DNA of 6,257 bases from Chitinophagaceae bacterium (GTDB taxonomy: Bacteria; Bacteroidota; Bacteroidia; Chitinophagales; Chitinophagaceae). Positions 1-6,044 of this stretch are shown here, piece after piece. Below the pieces are notes generated by a model that saw only the letters and a program-made list of their open reading frames with translations, was not told the DNA's origin and did not search any database. The stretch lies in the NCBI GenBank assembly GCA_025455245.1, contig JALOMX010000127.1:1-6257 (forward strand), in the 5' to 3' direction. Each line of letters begins with the position of its first letter. Within the stretch, counting starts at the first letter, position 1. A program made the translations under genes and the position numbers.

Positions 1-435
1 AGTAGCAGGCTTTGCAGGATATGGACCATTTCCATCTTTCCAGAGAGGGCCGTTACCATCGAGCTTGGATCCATGGCAAATACCACAGTTTACCAGATAA
101 AGCCTTTTTGCCTCTTCCATTTCAGCATCGGTAAGCATCTGAACAGGATTTTGTACTGCAGCAGAAGCCTGATATTGTGTTTCCTGACCTGCAGAATCCA
201 TTGGTATATGATATACATAATCCTGAGAACGGGCCACTGTACCGGCAACAGGCTGATTGTTGTATGAAATACCCTTAGCCTCGAGATTACTATGATCGGC
301 AAAGGTTTCGTAGGCCCTGCTGTATGCCATATCCGGCATATAAATCTTGCCGGGAGTACGCTTGGTTTCCTGTCCGCAGGATGCAAGCAAAGCAACACCC
401 GCAATCATTCCTGCTATTACTGATTTATTAGTCAT
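1..435 (-). CDS. actE: ActE, monohaem c-type cytochrome lipoprotein of alternative complex III (5' part; runs off the left edge)
   Basis: The reading frame starts at the ATG at 433-435 and stays open for 145 codons to the window edge, so the C-terminus is missing. Residues 1-20 are a lipoprotein signal peptide: K4, a hydrophobic stretch, then lipobox L17-A-S-C20. Cys20 should be lipidated, anchoring the protein on the periplasmic face of the inner membrane. A polar linker of about 95 residues follows, then a single c-type haem site, C117-G-I-C120-H121 (bases 73-87), followed by a Gly/Asp-rich loop (DGNGP at 126-130 and again at 134-138). The axial methionine expected further on is not in the window. 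In ACIII this subunit passes electrons towards the oxidase. The start is chosen because the next Met (residue 10) would leave too short a signal peptide. It lies 38 bases after actD, consistent with co-transcription. The ActE call rests on position in the operon plus the lipobox and CxxCH; sequence alone would only support a cytochrome c lipoprotein. Confidence 0.9.
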   Translation of the reverse strand, partial: MTNKSVIAGMIAGVALLASCGQETKRTPGKIYMPDMAYSRAYETFADHSNLEAKGISYNNQPVAGTVARSQDYVYHIPMDSAGQETQYQASAAVQNPVQMLTDAEMEEAKRLYLVNCGICHGSKLDGNGPLWKDGNGPYPAKPAT

Positions 436-473
436 CTTGCTGTTTTTCAAAATGCATTTATGTTCAATCATTC

Positions 474-1070
474 TCAATGCGCGGCAACCACTATATCTGA
501 TTCATCGTAAAGACGCTGCTGCTTATCGTAAGTGCCAAGCCACCATCCGGCTTCGGCAACCTGGGTATGTACTTCATGGGCTCCAACCTGATTCAGTAAT
601 GCCGTAGCATCGGCCTCGGTAAGAGCGCTTGTACATTCAATGACCATTACAAATTTATCATCAGTTGCACGGGGATGAAAATGGTGCTTTTTTACAAATG
701 GAGCCAATTGGCAGAGATAACAGAATGTGAGTACCATCCCTACGGCTGCGCACAATACGGTAAACTCAAAAGTAACCGGAATAAATGCCGGCAGGGGTAA
801 ATGAGGCTTACCTCCGATATTCAACGGCCAACTGCTGGTAAATACCCAACTCATAAAACTGAGTGCAATGGTAGTTCCGGTGATGCCATAAATAAACCCG
901 GCTGTATGCAGGCTCGTTTCACGCAAACCCATCGCCTGATCAAGGCCATGAACAGGAAACGGCGTGTACACGTCGTGTATTTTAAACCCTGATTTACGGA
1001 CCTTTTTCACTGCAGGAAAAAGCACTTTTTCATCATCGAAAAGGCCTACAACAAATTTTCTTACATCCAT
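474..1070 (-). CDS. actD: ActD, DUF3341 membrane subunit of alternative complex III
   Basis: This 198-residue protein matches the DUF3341/ActD family in length and layout. A soluble N-terminal part (about 1-55) opens with a VVGLFDDE strand-turn and carries the family-typical segment D33-VYTPFPVHGLDQAMGL-R50. Two transmembrane helices follow, at about 57-77 and 100-122, joined by a short loop with NIGGKPHLPLP (84-94). The C-terminal domain (about 130-198) looks like a small alpha/beta fold (FVMVIECTS strand, then a TEADATALLNQVGA helix). No haem, iron-sulfur or other cofactor motif is present. In the family it is a structural subunit packed against the ActC/ActF membrane core with its soluble part on the cytoplasmic side; this is family knowledge, not visible here. 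The start ATG at 1068-1070 has no Shine-Dalgarno sequence upstream. It is separated from actC by 178 bases, the longest spacer in the window, and from actE by 38. Confidence 0.95.
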   Translation of the reverse strand: MDVRKFVVGLFDDEKVLFPAVKKVRKSGFKIHDVYTPFPVHGLDQAMGLRETSLHTAGFIYGITGTTIALSFMSWVFTSSWPLNIGGKPHLPLPAFIPVTFEFTVLCAAVGMVLTFCYLCQLAPFVKKHHFHPRATDDKFVMVIECTSALTEADATALLNQVGAHEVHTQVAEAGWWLGTYDKQQRLYDESDIVVAAH

Positions 1071-1081
1071 AGTATTGGTAT

Positions 1082-1154
1082 AAATTCCAAATAATCAAAT
1101 TCCAAATTCCAAGATCGAATATTGACTCTCAGCGGACAGGTTCCAGATTCCAAA
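1082..1154. repeat. Degenerate heptamer array, unit TTCCAAA (TTTGGAA on the coding strand)
   Basis: Copies of TTCCAAA or near matches begin at 1085, 1100, 1107, 1141 and 1148. The pairs 1100/1107 and 1141/1148 are exactly 7 bases apart. AAATTCCAA occurs three times, at 1082-1090, 1097-1105 and 1104-1112. The middle part, about 1113-1138, is diverged or unrelated. The array lies directly upstream of the actD start (about 12 bases from the nearest copy). It resembles decayed slippage repeats rather than an operator, since the copies show no dyad symmetry. Confidence 0.7.
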
Positions 1155-1220
1155 AAACAAAGCTGAAATAAAACGCCCGATCCAAAAACTCTATCCTATC
1201 CACCTAATTCTTTATTATTT

Positions 1221-1248
1221 CTTATTCTTTATTCCTTATTCGTTATTC
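1221..1248. repeat. Four tandem heptamers NTTATTC (GAATAAN on the coding strand) abutting the actC stop
   Basis: Four perfect units differ only in one position: CTTATTC at 1221-1227, TTTATTC at 1228-1234, CTTATTC at 1235-1241 and GTTATTC at 1242-1248. A decayed continuation follows at about 1209-1220. The array begins at the very first base after the actC stop codon (1249-1251). On the coding strand each unit carries a TAA. Since 7 is one more than a multiple of 3, successive units put stops in all three frames. Confidence 0.8.
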
Positions 1249-2691
1249 TTAATGGTGCATTACTTCCTCAAACTCATCAACCTTTTTATCTTCCAGCACA
1301 CCTTGTTCCTGCTTCCAGCTTTCACCGCTCTTTTTCAGGATATGTTTGATTTCAGCAACAGCAATAACCGGGAACCACTTGGCAAAAAGGAAGAAACACG
1401 TAAAGAATAAACCAAAAGTACCGAGGTAAAAACCAATTTCCCAGATAGTAGGACTGTAATATGCCGACCAGCTGCTCGGAACGTAGTCACGGTAAAGAGA
1501 AGTAACGATAATTACGAAACGCTCAAACCACATTCCCACGTTCACAATCACACTCATAAAGAAGGTAACGGTAATATTCCGGCGAAGTTTTTTAAACCAG
1601 AAAATCTGCGGGCTGATCACGTTACAGGCCATCATACCCCAGTAACTCCATCCGTAGGGGCTCAACAGATTTGCACGGCTATAGAAAAAGGCATATCCTT
1701 CATAAGGGTTCTGACTATACCATGCCATGAAAAGTTCAGTCAGATATGCAACACCAACAATAGAACCTGTTAACACGATTACCTTATTCATTACCTCGAT
1801 ATGCTCAAGCGTAATGTAATCCTGCAGGTTCAACACTTTTCTTACGATGATCATGAGGGTTTGCACCATGGCAAAGCCTGAAAAGATGGCACCCGCAACG
1901 AAGTAGGGAGGGAAGATAGTGGTGTGCCATCCCGGAATCACAGAGGTAGCAAAGTCAAAGGATACGATGGTGTGTACAGAAAGTACAAGGGGCGTTGAAA
2001 GGCCTGCCAAAACAAGGGAAAGGCTTTCATGACGCTGCCAGTGCTTGGTACTGCCGGTCCATCCGAAAGATAATACGCCATACAAACGTTTTCTCCATTT
2101 TACGATAGCACGATCCCTAACAGTAGCCAGATCCGGAAGAAGACCTGCATACCAGAAAAGCAAAGACACTGTGAAGTAAGTAGAAATGGCGAATACGTCC
2201 CAAAGCAACGGCGAAGAGAAATTAACCCACAGAGGACCGCGGCTATTTGGATAAGGCAATACAAAGAAGGCCATCCAAACACGACCCATGTGGAAAATAG
2301 GGAACTGACCGGCACACATTACCGCAAAAATTGTCATGGCCTCAGCAGCACGGTTTACACCGGTTCTCCATCCCTGACGGAAAAGTAAAAGGATGGCCGA
2401 AATGAGGGTACCCGCGTGACCAATACCAACCCACCAAACGAAATTGGTAATGTCCCAACCCCATCCGATGGTCTTGTTCAGGTTCCACTGACCGATTCCA
2501 TAAGTAACTTCACGGTAAACGCTGTACACGCCAAAAAGCAGCAACGCTACCGAAATACCAAAACCAATCTTCCACAAACGGGAAGGAGCGGCTTCAATAG
2601 GACGAATGATATCCTCCGTAACCTGATGGTAGGTTTTATGTCCATCCACCAATGGGGCCCTGACGGCGCTTTCGTACTTTAATACTGACAT
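1249..2691 (-). CDS. actC: ActC, NrfD/PsrC-like quinol-oxidising membrane subunit of alternative complex III
   Basis: This 480-residue integral membrane protein has ten predicted helices by hydrophobicity, at about 41-60, 79-104, 117-137, 160-184, 223-246, 259-283, 304-324, 349-366, 374-397 and 417-440. The layout is that of ActC, a two-bundle member of the NrfD/PsrC family, at the family's usual length. Candidate quinol-site or proton-path residues inside helices include H92 (GHAGT), H134 (FPIFHMGR), D165 (LLWDVF), and H240 and D246 (SVHTIVSFDFA). I cannot assign individual roles without an alignment. The short MWFERF segment (387-392) sits in helix nine. By family knowledge, quinol is oxidised near the ActB side and electrons go to the ActB iron-sulfur clusters. 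The charged C-terminal tail (450-480) is cytoplasmic by prediction. ATG at 2689-2691 is the only reasonable start: the upstream in-frame stretch is open for 14 codons but has no ATG, GTG or TTG. Confidence 0.97.
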   Translation of the reverse strand: MSVLKYESAVRAPLVDGHKTYHQVTEDIIRPIEAAPSRLWKIGFGISVALLLFGVYSVYREVTYGIGQWNLNKTIGWGWDITNFVWWVGIGHAGTLISAILLLFRQGWRTGVNRAAEAMTIFAVMCAGQFPIFHMGRVWMAFFVLPYPNSRGPLWVNFSSPLLWDVFAISTYFTVSLLFWYAGLLPDLATVRDRAIVKWRKRLYGVLSFGWTGSTKHWQRHESLSLVLAGLSTPLVLSVHTIVSFDFATSVIPGWHTTIFPPYFVAGAIFSGFAMVQTLMIIVRKVLNLQDYITLEHIEVMNKVIVLTGSIVGVAYLTELFMAWYSQNPYEGYAFFYSRANLLSPYGWSYWGMMACNVISPQIFWFKKLRRNITVTFFMSVIVNVGMWFERFVIIVTSLYRDYVPSSWSAYYSPTIWEIGFYLGTFGLFFTCFFLFAKWFPVIAVAEIKHILKKSGESWKQEQGVLEDKKVDEFEEVMHH

Positions 2692-2712
2692 TTGGTATTC
2701 TGTTTGATCTTT

Positions 2713-2736
2713 CCGGTGGCCGAAATAAACCTCCGG
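2713..2736 (-). other. Imperfect inverted repeat upstream of actC, holding a GGAGG
   Basis: On the coding strand CCGGAGG and CCACCGG can pair with one A-A mismatch around a 10-base loop. The left arm contains GGAGG (2730-2734), the only strong Shine-Dalgarno-like string near a gene start in the window, but it is 38 bases before the actC ATG, too far to act. Its meaning is unclear; chance is possible. Confidence 0.3.
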
Positions 2737-2767
2737 TAATTATTTTTCTTTAAGATTTTTTGTCTGT

Positions 2768-2781
2768 TAAGGTTTCCCTTA
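2768..2781 (-). other. Short GNRA-type hairpin just after the actB stop
   Basis: On the coding strand TAAGG-GAAA-CCTTA forms a 5-bp stem closed by a GAAA tetraloop, beginning 14 bases after the actB stop codon. It is followed by an A-rich, not U-rich, run. It could protect the 3' end of a processed actB message, but the stem is short and the call is tentative. Confidence 0.3.
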
Positions 2782-2794
2782 CTTACCTCGCTAA

Positions 2795-5700
2795 TTATCC
2801 GTGAGCCGCCTCTTCTGCATGGCCGTGGCCTGCATGCTCCTCAACCTCATCGGTATTACGGATCTTTGCCAAATAGTTTACATTGGGCAATACGTGTATC
2901 TGCTCCAGTGCATAATACATTCTTAAAGGACTGTGCTCACGGCTTTTGGTCAGCATACTTTCCTTGTCGTTAGCGTCACCAAAAACAATGGCATTGGTAG
3001 GACAAGCTGACTGACAGGCAGTTTTCACTTCACCATCCTTCACCGGACGACCTTCCTTCTTGGCGGTAAGTTTTCCTTCCTGTAAACGCTGTACACAGAA
3101 TGAGCATTTCTCAATAACACCACGACTGCGAACTGTAACATCAGGATTCAGTACCATCCTTGTAAGGTCATCATTCATGTCGAGGGTAACCTTACTGATA
3201 ATCCCAACCTGATTGTCGCTGAAGCTATCGGCACCTGTATAATCAGCCCAGTTAAAACGACGAACCTTATATGGACAGTTGTTGGCGCAGTAACGGGTAC
3301 CGATACAACGGTTATAGGTCATCTGGTTAAGACCTTCACTGCTATGGTTTGTTGCAGCCACCGGACAAACGTTTTCACAAGGAGCGTTATCACAATGCTG
3401 ACACATCATGGGCATGAAAACCACATCGGCGAGATCATCAGGATCGCCACCGGGCTTATTTACATAATAGCGGTCAATACGAAGCCAATGCATTTCATGA
3501 CCCCGCATTACCTCTTTCTTGCCTACTACAGGAATATTATTTTCGGCATTACAAGCCACCACACAAGCTCCGCAACCCGTACAGGTATTCAGGTCGATGC
3601 TCATCCCCCAATGAATACCGGGACGATCATTCAGGCGCGGGTCATAAAGAGAACCTTCATTTCTGTAGTCACCACTCTTTTTTGCATAATCTTCAAAAAG
3701 GTGATCCCTCTCATGCTTGAACTTCTCAGGATTGGCTTTGAAACTTGCAAGTGAAGTTTCTTTCACCACCTCTACCCTCTTTACACCCAGTGAATCAATA
3801 TAATAGTTATAAACCTGATTCTGAGCTACCTCATATTTTTCGCCTGTTTTTTCAACCTCGGCATTTGCAACCATATACACCCGGTTTCCCGAAGCAGAGA
3901 CGGAAGCCAATGGATAAACATTTTTCCCTACACCCCTAACGGCAATACCAACCTTATTATGGCGGCCATATCCAAGGGCAATACCAATGGTATTTTTTTC
4001 TGTGCCGGGAATAATCAGGATAGGCAGTTCAAGTTCCTGACCATTTGCCTTAATTTTTATAACGGGCTTTCCTGGATTCACTTCATAAGAATCAGAATCG
4101 CCGTTTTTACGGATATCAATTCCAAACAACTCATTGGCTGCGGCTGCAGAAATCATGGCATAATTATCCCATGTTGCTTTCGTCACCGGATCAGGAAGTT
4201 CCTGAAGCCATGGATTACTTGCCTGAGAACCGGTACCGATACCTACTTTCTGATAAAGGACCACTTCCCACTTTCCGGCCTGCGGAGCAACAGAACAAGC
4301 TGACAGAGCAGCAGAAACGGCCGCGCCATTGAAACTTCCTGCACTTACAGAAACTTCGCCGGGATAACGGACACCCACCCTCAGGGCAGCATCCCAGTTT
4401 TCAATACTTCCTACCTGTTCCATCCAGTATTCCTTCAGGTAGGTTGCATAATCTTTCGTGCTTCCACTCCACTTTAGGAGGCTGTCCTGCCACTGACGGG
4501 TTTTGAACAGCGGGTGTATTGTAGGTTGAATGAATGATTGATACCCTGATTTAGCTTCGGCATCGCCCCAGCTTTCGAGGTAGTGATTGTTGGGAAGGCT
4601 GTATTGGCAAAGCTGAGTAGTTTCATCAAGCTTTGCATTAAAAGAAATGGATAGTTTTACCTTTTTAAGTCCCTCATTGAATTTTCCGGCAGCGGGATAA
4701 TCATAAGACGGATTCGCATCCAGGATAAAAAGTGCGCCAACAGAACCTGCGTTCATATCAGCTACCAATTGGGCCATGTCGCCATCAACACCTTGCTTGT
4801 AATTGCTTGTAACCGACCAGTTGATGGTTTTTCCGTAAGCACCTATGGCACTGTTAATGGCATTTACAAGGATCTGAACATTGGTATTATTGCTGCCGCT
4901 CACCACAAGGGCTTCGCCATTGGCAGCCTTCAGGTCTTTGGCCACCTTTTCAAGCCCTGCTTTCAATTTTTCGTCAACACCAGAAGCACCGGCACCAGTA
5001 ACCAGGTTGTATAACGCTGCCGCAACCACACCCTCCTGCGAAGGTTTGTGCGTAAAACGCTCATCAGCATTGGCGCCTGTCATGCTCAATATGCTCTCGA
5101 ACTGATAGTGCTTGCTGAGTTCAACCTTTTCTTCATTGATTTTCCTTCCCTTCGAATATTGTTTGGAAAATTCTACGGGGCTAAGCCATGTACCCAGAAA
5201 ATCTGCGCCAAGGCTTACAATAACCTTTGCGTTATCAAAATGATATGAAGGAATGGCACGGTTGCCAAACGTAGCTTCATTTGCCAGAAGCATACCACTG
5301 TAACTTACTGCATCGTAGGTTACATGGCGGCTGCCGGGATATTTTGCAATAAATTCCCCAACCAGTTTTTTAGTGGAAGGAGAAGTAATGGTAGAAGTTA
5401 AAATTACTACCGGAGCTCCACCGAGTGAAGCAAGCTTTTCATTTATGGTTTTATCGAAAGCTTCGAATGTGGGTATTTCCTGAGTTTTGCCATCCACAAT
5501 CTGAGCAGGGAAACGAAGACGCCTTGTATCATAAAGGTCAAGTACAGAGGCCTGTGCCCTTGCACTTGTTCCACCCTGTGTAATAGGGCTCATATCATTT
5601 CCTTCAATCTTGATGGGGCGACCATCGCGCACTTTGGCAATTACGCTCAGAACATCACCATCCTGTGTAAAGGTAGTTGCATAATAATTTGCCACTCCGG

Positions 5701-5956
5701 GCACAACATTATCAGGCTTGTTTACAAAAGGAATGGCAGTCTTAACAGGCATTTCGCAGCTTGCAGCCAGCGAAGCCGCAGCTGTGCTGAATCCAAGATA
5801 CTTGAGAAAATCGCGGCGTGGAGTTTTGGCATCCAGTATGCCTTTATCGTCGAGTTCCATAGGAAGGTCTTCGCGAAACTCGTCCTGACCCAACTCCTCG
5901 AAAGCCTCAGTTTGATTACGCTGTCCAAAACTTTGCCAAATCGTGCTTTTACTCAT
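2795..5956 (-). CDS. actB: ActB, molybdopterin-oxidoreductase-like and iron-sulfur fusion subunit of alternative complex III
   Basis: This 1053-residue protein fuses two modules that are separate subunits in molybdoenzymes. Residues 1-44 are a polar acidic leader, followed by a Tat-like motif, R47-R-D-F-L-K52, a short hydrophobic stretch and Cys67; this is the extended-Tat form typical of ActB. Residues about 75-740 are the molybdopterin-oxidoreductase-like domain; in the family it binds no molybdenum cofactor, and I see no N-terminal Cys cluster motif. Residues about 780-1030 are the iron-sulfur domain with four motifs: C792/C795/C798/C802, C852/C855/C860/C864, C884/C890/C894 with Thr887 where a fourth Cys normally sits, and C951/C954/C981/C985. 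This predicts three [4Fe-4S] and one [3Fe-4S] cluster, carrying electrons from ActC quinol oxidation to the ActA haems. The tail is His-rich (HAGHGHAEEAAHG). The protein should be periplasmic. The ATG at 5954-5956 has no Shine-Dalgarno but gives the family-typical N-terminus. It lies between actA (88 bases) and actC (103 bases). Confidence 0.98.
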   Translation of the reverse strand: MSKSTIWQSFGQRNQTEAFEELGQDEFREDLPMELDDKGILDAKTPRRDFLKYLGFSTAAASLAASCEMPVKTAIPFVNKPDNVVPGVANYYATTFTQDGDVLSVIAKVRDGRPIKIEGNDMSPITQGGTSARAQASVLDLYDTRRLRFPAQIVDGKTQEIPTFEAFDKTINEKLASLGGAPVVILTSTITSPSTKKLVGEFIAKYPGSRHVTYDAVSYSGMLLANEATFGNRAIPSYHFDNAKVIVSLGADFLGTWLSPVEFSKQYSKGRKINEEKVELSKHYQFESILSMTGANADERFTHKPSQEGVVAAALYNLVTGAGASGVDEKLKAGLEKVAKDLKAANGEALVVSGSNNTNVQILVNAINSAIGAYGKTINWSVTSNYKQGVDGDMAQLVADMNAGSVGALFILDANPSYDYPAAGKFNEGLKKVKLSISFNAKLDETTQLCQYSLPNNHYLESWGDAEAKSGYQSFIQPTIHPLFKTRQWQDSLLKWSGSTKDYATYLKEYWMEQVGSIENWDAALRVGVRYPGEVSVSAGSFNGAAVSAALSACSVAPQAGKWEVVLYQKVGIGTGSQASNPWLQELPDPVTKATWDNYAMISAAAANELFGIDIRKNGDSDSYEVNPGKPVIKIKANGQELELPILIIPGTEKNTIGIALGYGRHNKVGIAVRGVGKNVYPLASVSASGNRVYMVANAEVEKTGEKYEVAQNQVYNYYIDSLGVKRVEVVKETSLASFKANPEKFKHERDHLFEDYAKKSGDYRNEGSLYDPRLNDRPGIHWGMSIDLNTCTGCGACVVACNAENNIPVVGKKEVMRGHEMHWLRIDRYYVNKPGGDPDDLADVVFMPMMCQHCDNAPCENVCPVAATNHSSEGLNQMTYNRCIGTRYCANNCPYKVRRFNWADYTGADSFSDNQVGIISKVTLDMNDDLTRMVLNPDVTVRSRGVIEKCSFCVQRLQEGKLTAKKEGRPVKDGEVKTACQSACPTNAIVFGDANDKESMLTKSREHSPLRMYYALEQIHVLPNVNYLAKIRNTDEVEEHAGHGHAEEAAHG

Positions 5957-6044
5957 GATATGATTGTAAAATTGAAAATTTGAAATCTGAAAACAGTGAT
6001 ACCTTAATTATACTTTTTCGTTCGGAAAAGCATGTATCATCTTA
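5957..6044 (-). other. actA-actB spacer
   Basis: The 88-base A/T-rich spacer shows no ribosome binding site before actB and no convincing terminator after actA, which agrees with actA and actB being on one message. It contains a short degenerate repeat at 5971-5994 and a weak potential hairpin at 6013-6030. Confidence 0.6.
5971..5994. repeat. Short degenerate repeat, unit about TTTGAAA (TTTCAAA on the coding strand)
   Basis: Three copies of a TGAAA core begin at 5973, 5981 and 5988, spaced 8 and 7 bases apart. The sequence lies 15 bases upstream of the actB start. It is too short to exclude chance in A/T-rich DNA, but its 7-8 base period matches the repeats between actC and actD. Confidence 0.45.

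Larger units (their letters stand above)
1071..1248 (-). other. actC-actD spacer, A/T-rich, without coding potential
   Basis: The spacer has no ATG on the minus strand, so it cannot hide a conventional small gene between actC and actD. It contains two different heptamer-period repeats, at 1082-1154 and 1221-1248, listed separately. I see no clear terminator (no GC stem followed by a U-run on the minus strand) and no match to the Bacteroidota TAnnTTTG promoter box. It is much longer than the other three spacers (38, 88 and 103 bases). Confidence 0.7.
2692..2794 (-). other. actB-actC spacer with two small potential hairpins
   Basis: The 103 bases between the actB stop and actC start hold a 5-bp stem with a GAAA tetraloop (2768-2781) and an imperfect 7-bp CCGG-containing stem (2713-2736). 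Neither is followed by a U-run on the coding strand, so a terminator is unlikely and read-through into actC is expected. No small open frame of note is present. Confidence 0.6.

Noticed and set aside
90..404. Minus-strand open frame of 104 codons overlapping actE
   Set aside because: It is an alternative frame inside actE. The actE frame has a lipobox and a CxxCH haem motif; this one has no recognisable feature.
2416..2682. Plus-strand open frame of 88 codons opposite the start of actC
   Set aside because: It lies wholly antisense to conserved membrane-protein coding sequence and shows no domain or plausible start signal.
2713..2750. Stem followed by a T-rich run, like an intrinsic terminator on the plus strand
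   Set aside because: No gene on the plus strand would need it. The stem is imperfect with a 10-base loop, and on the coding strand the T-run is on the wrong side.
3344..5248. Several plus-strand open frames of 64-136 codons opposite actB
   Set aside because: They are antisense shadows of a well supported 1053-codon gene, with no family resemblance and no gene-like context.
2795..5956. ActB as an active molybdenum oxidoreductase (for example polysulfide or nitrate reductase)
   Set aside because: The fusion with the iron-sulfur subunit, the extended Tat leader, the three-Cys third motif and the act neighbours all point to ActB, whose molybdopterin-like domain carries no cofactor in the family.
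6007..6012. TATAAT on the minus strand upstream of actB, resembling a -10 box
   Set aside because: Bacteroidota use a different promoter consensus (TAnnTTTG), there is no matching upstream element, and the site lies within an A/T-rich operon spacer.
6013..6030. Potential hairpin after actA
   Set aside because: On the coding strand the stem has a C-A mismatch and mostly A-U pairs with no U-run, so it is too weak to call a terminator.
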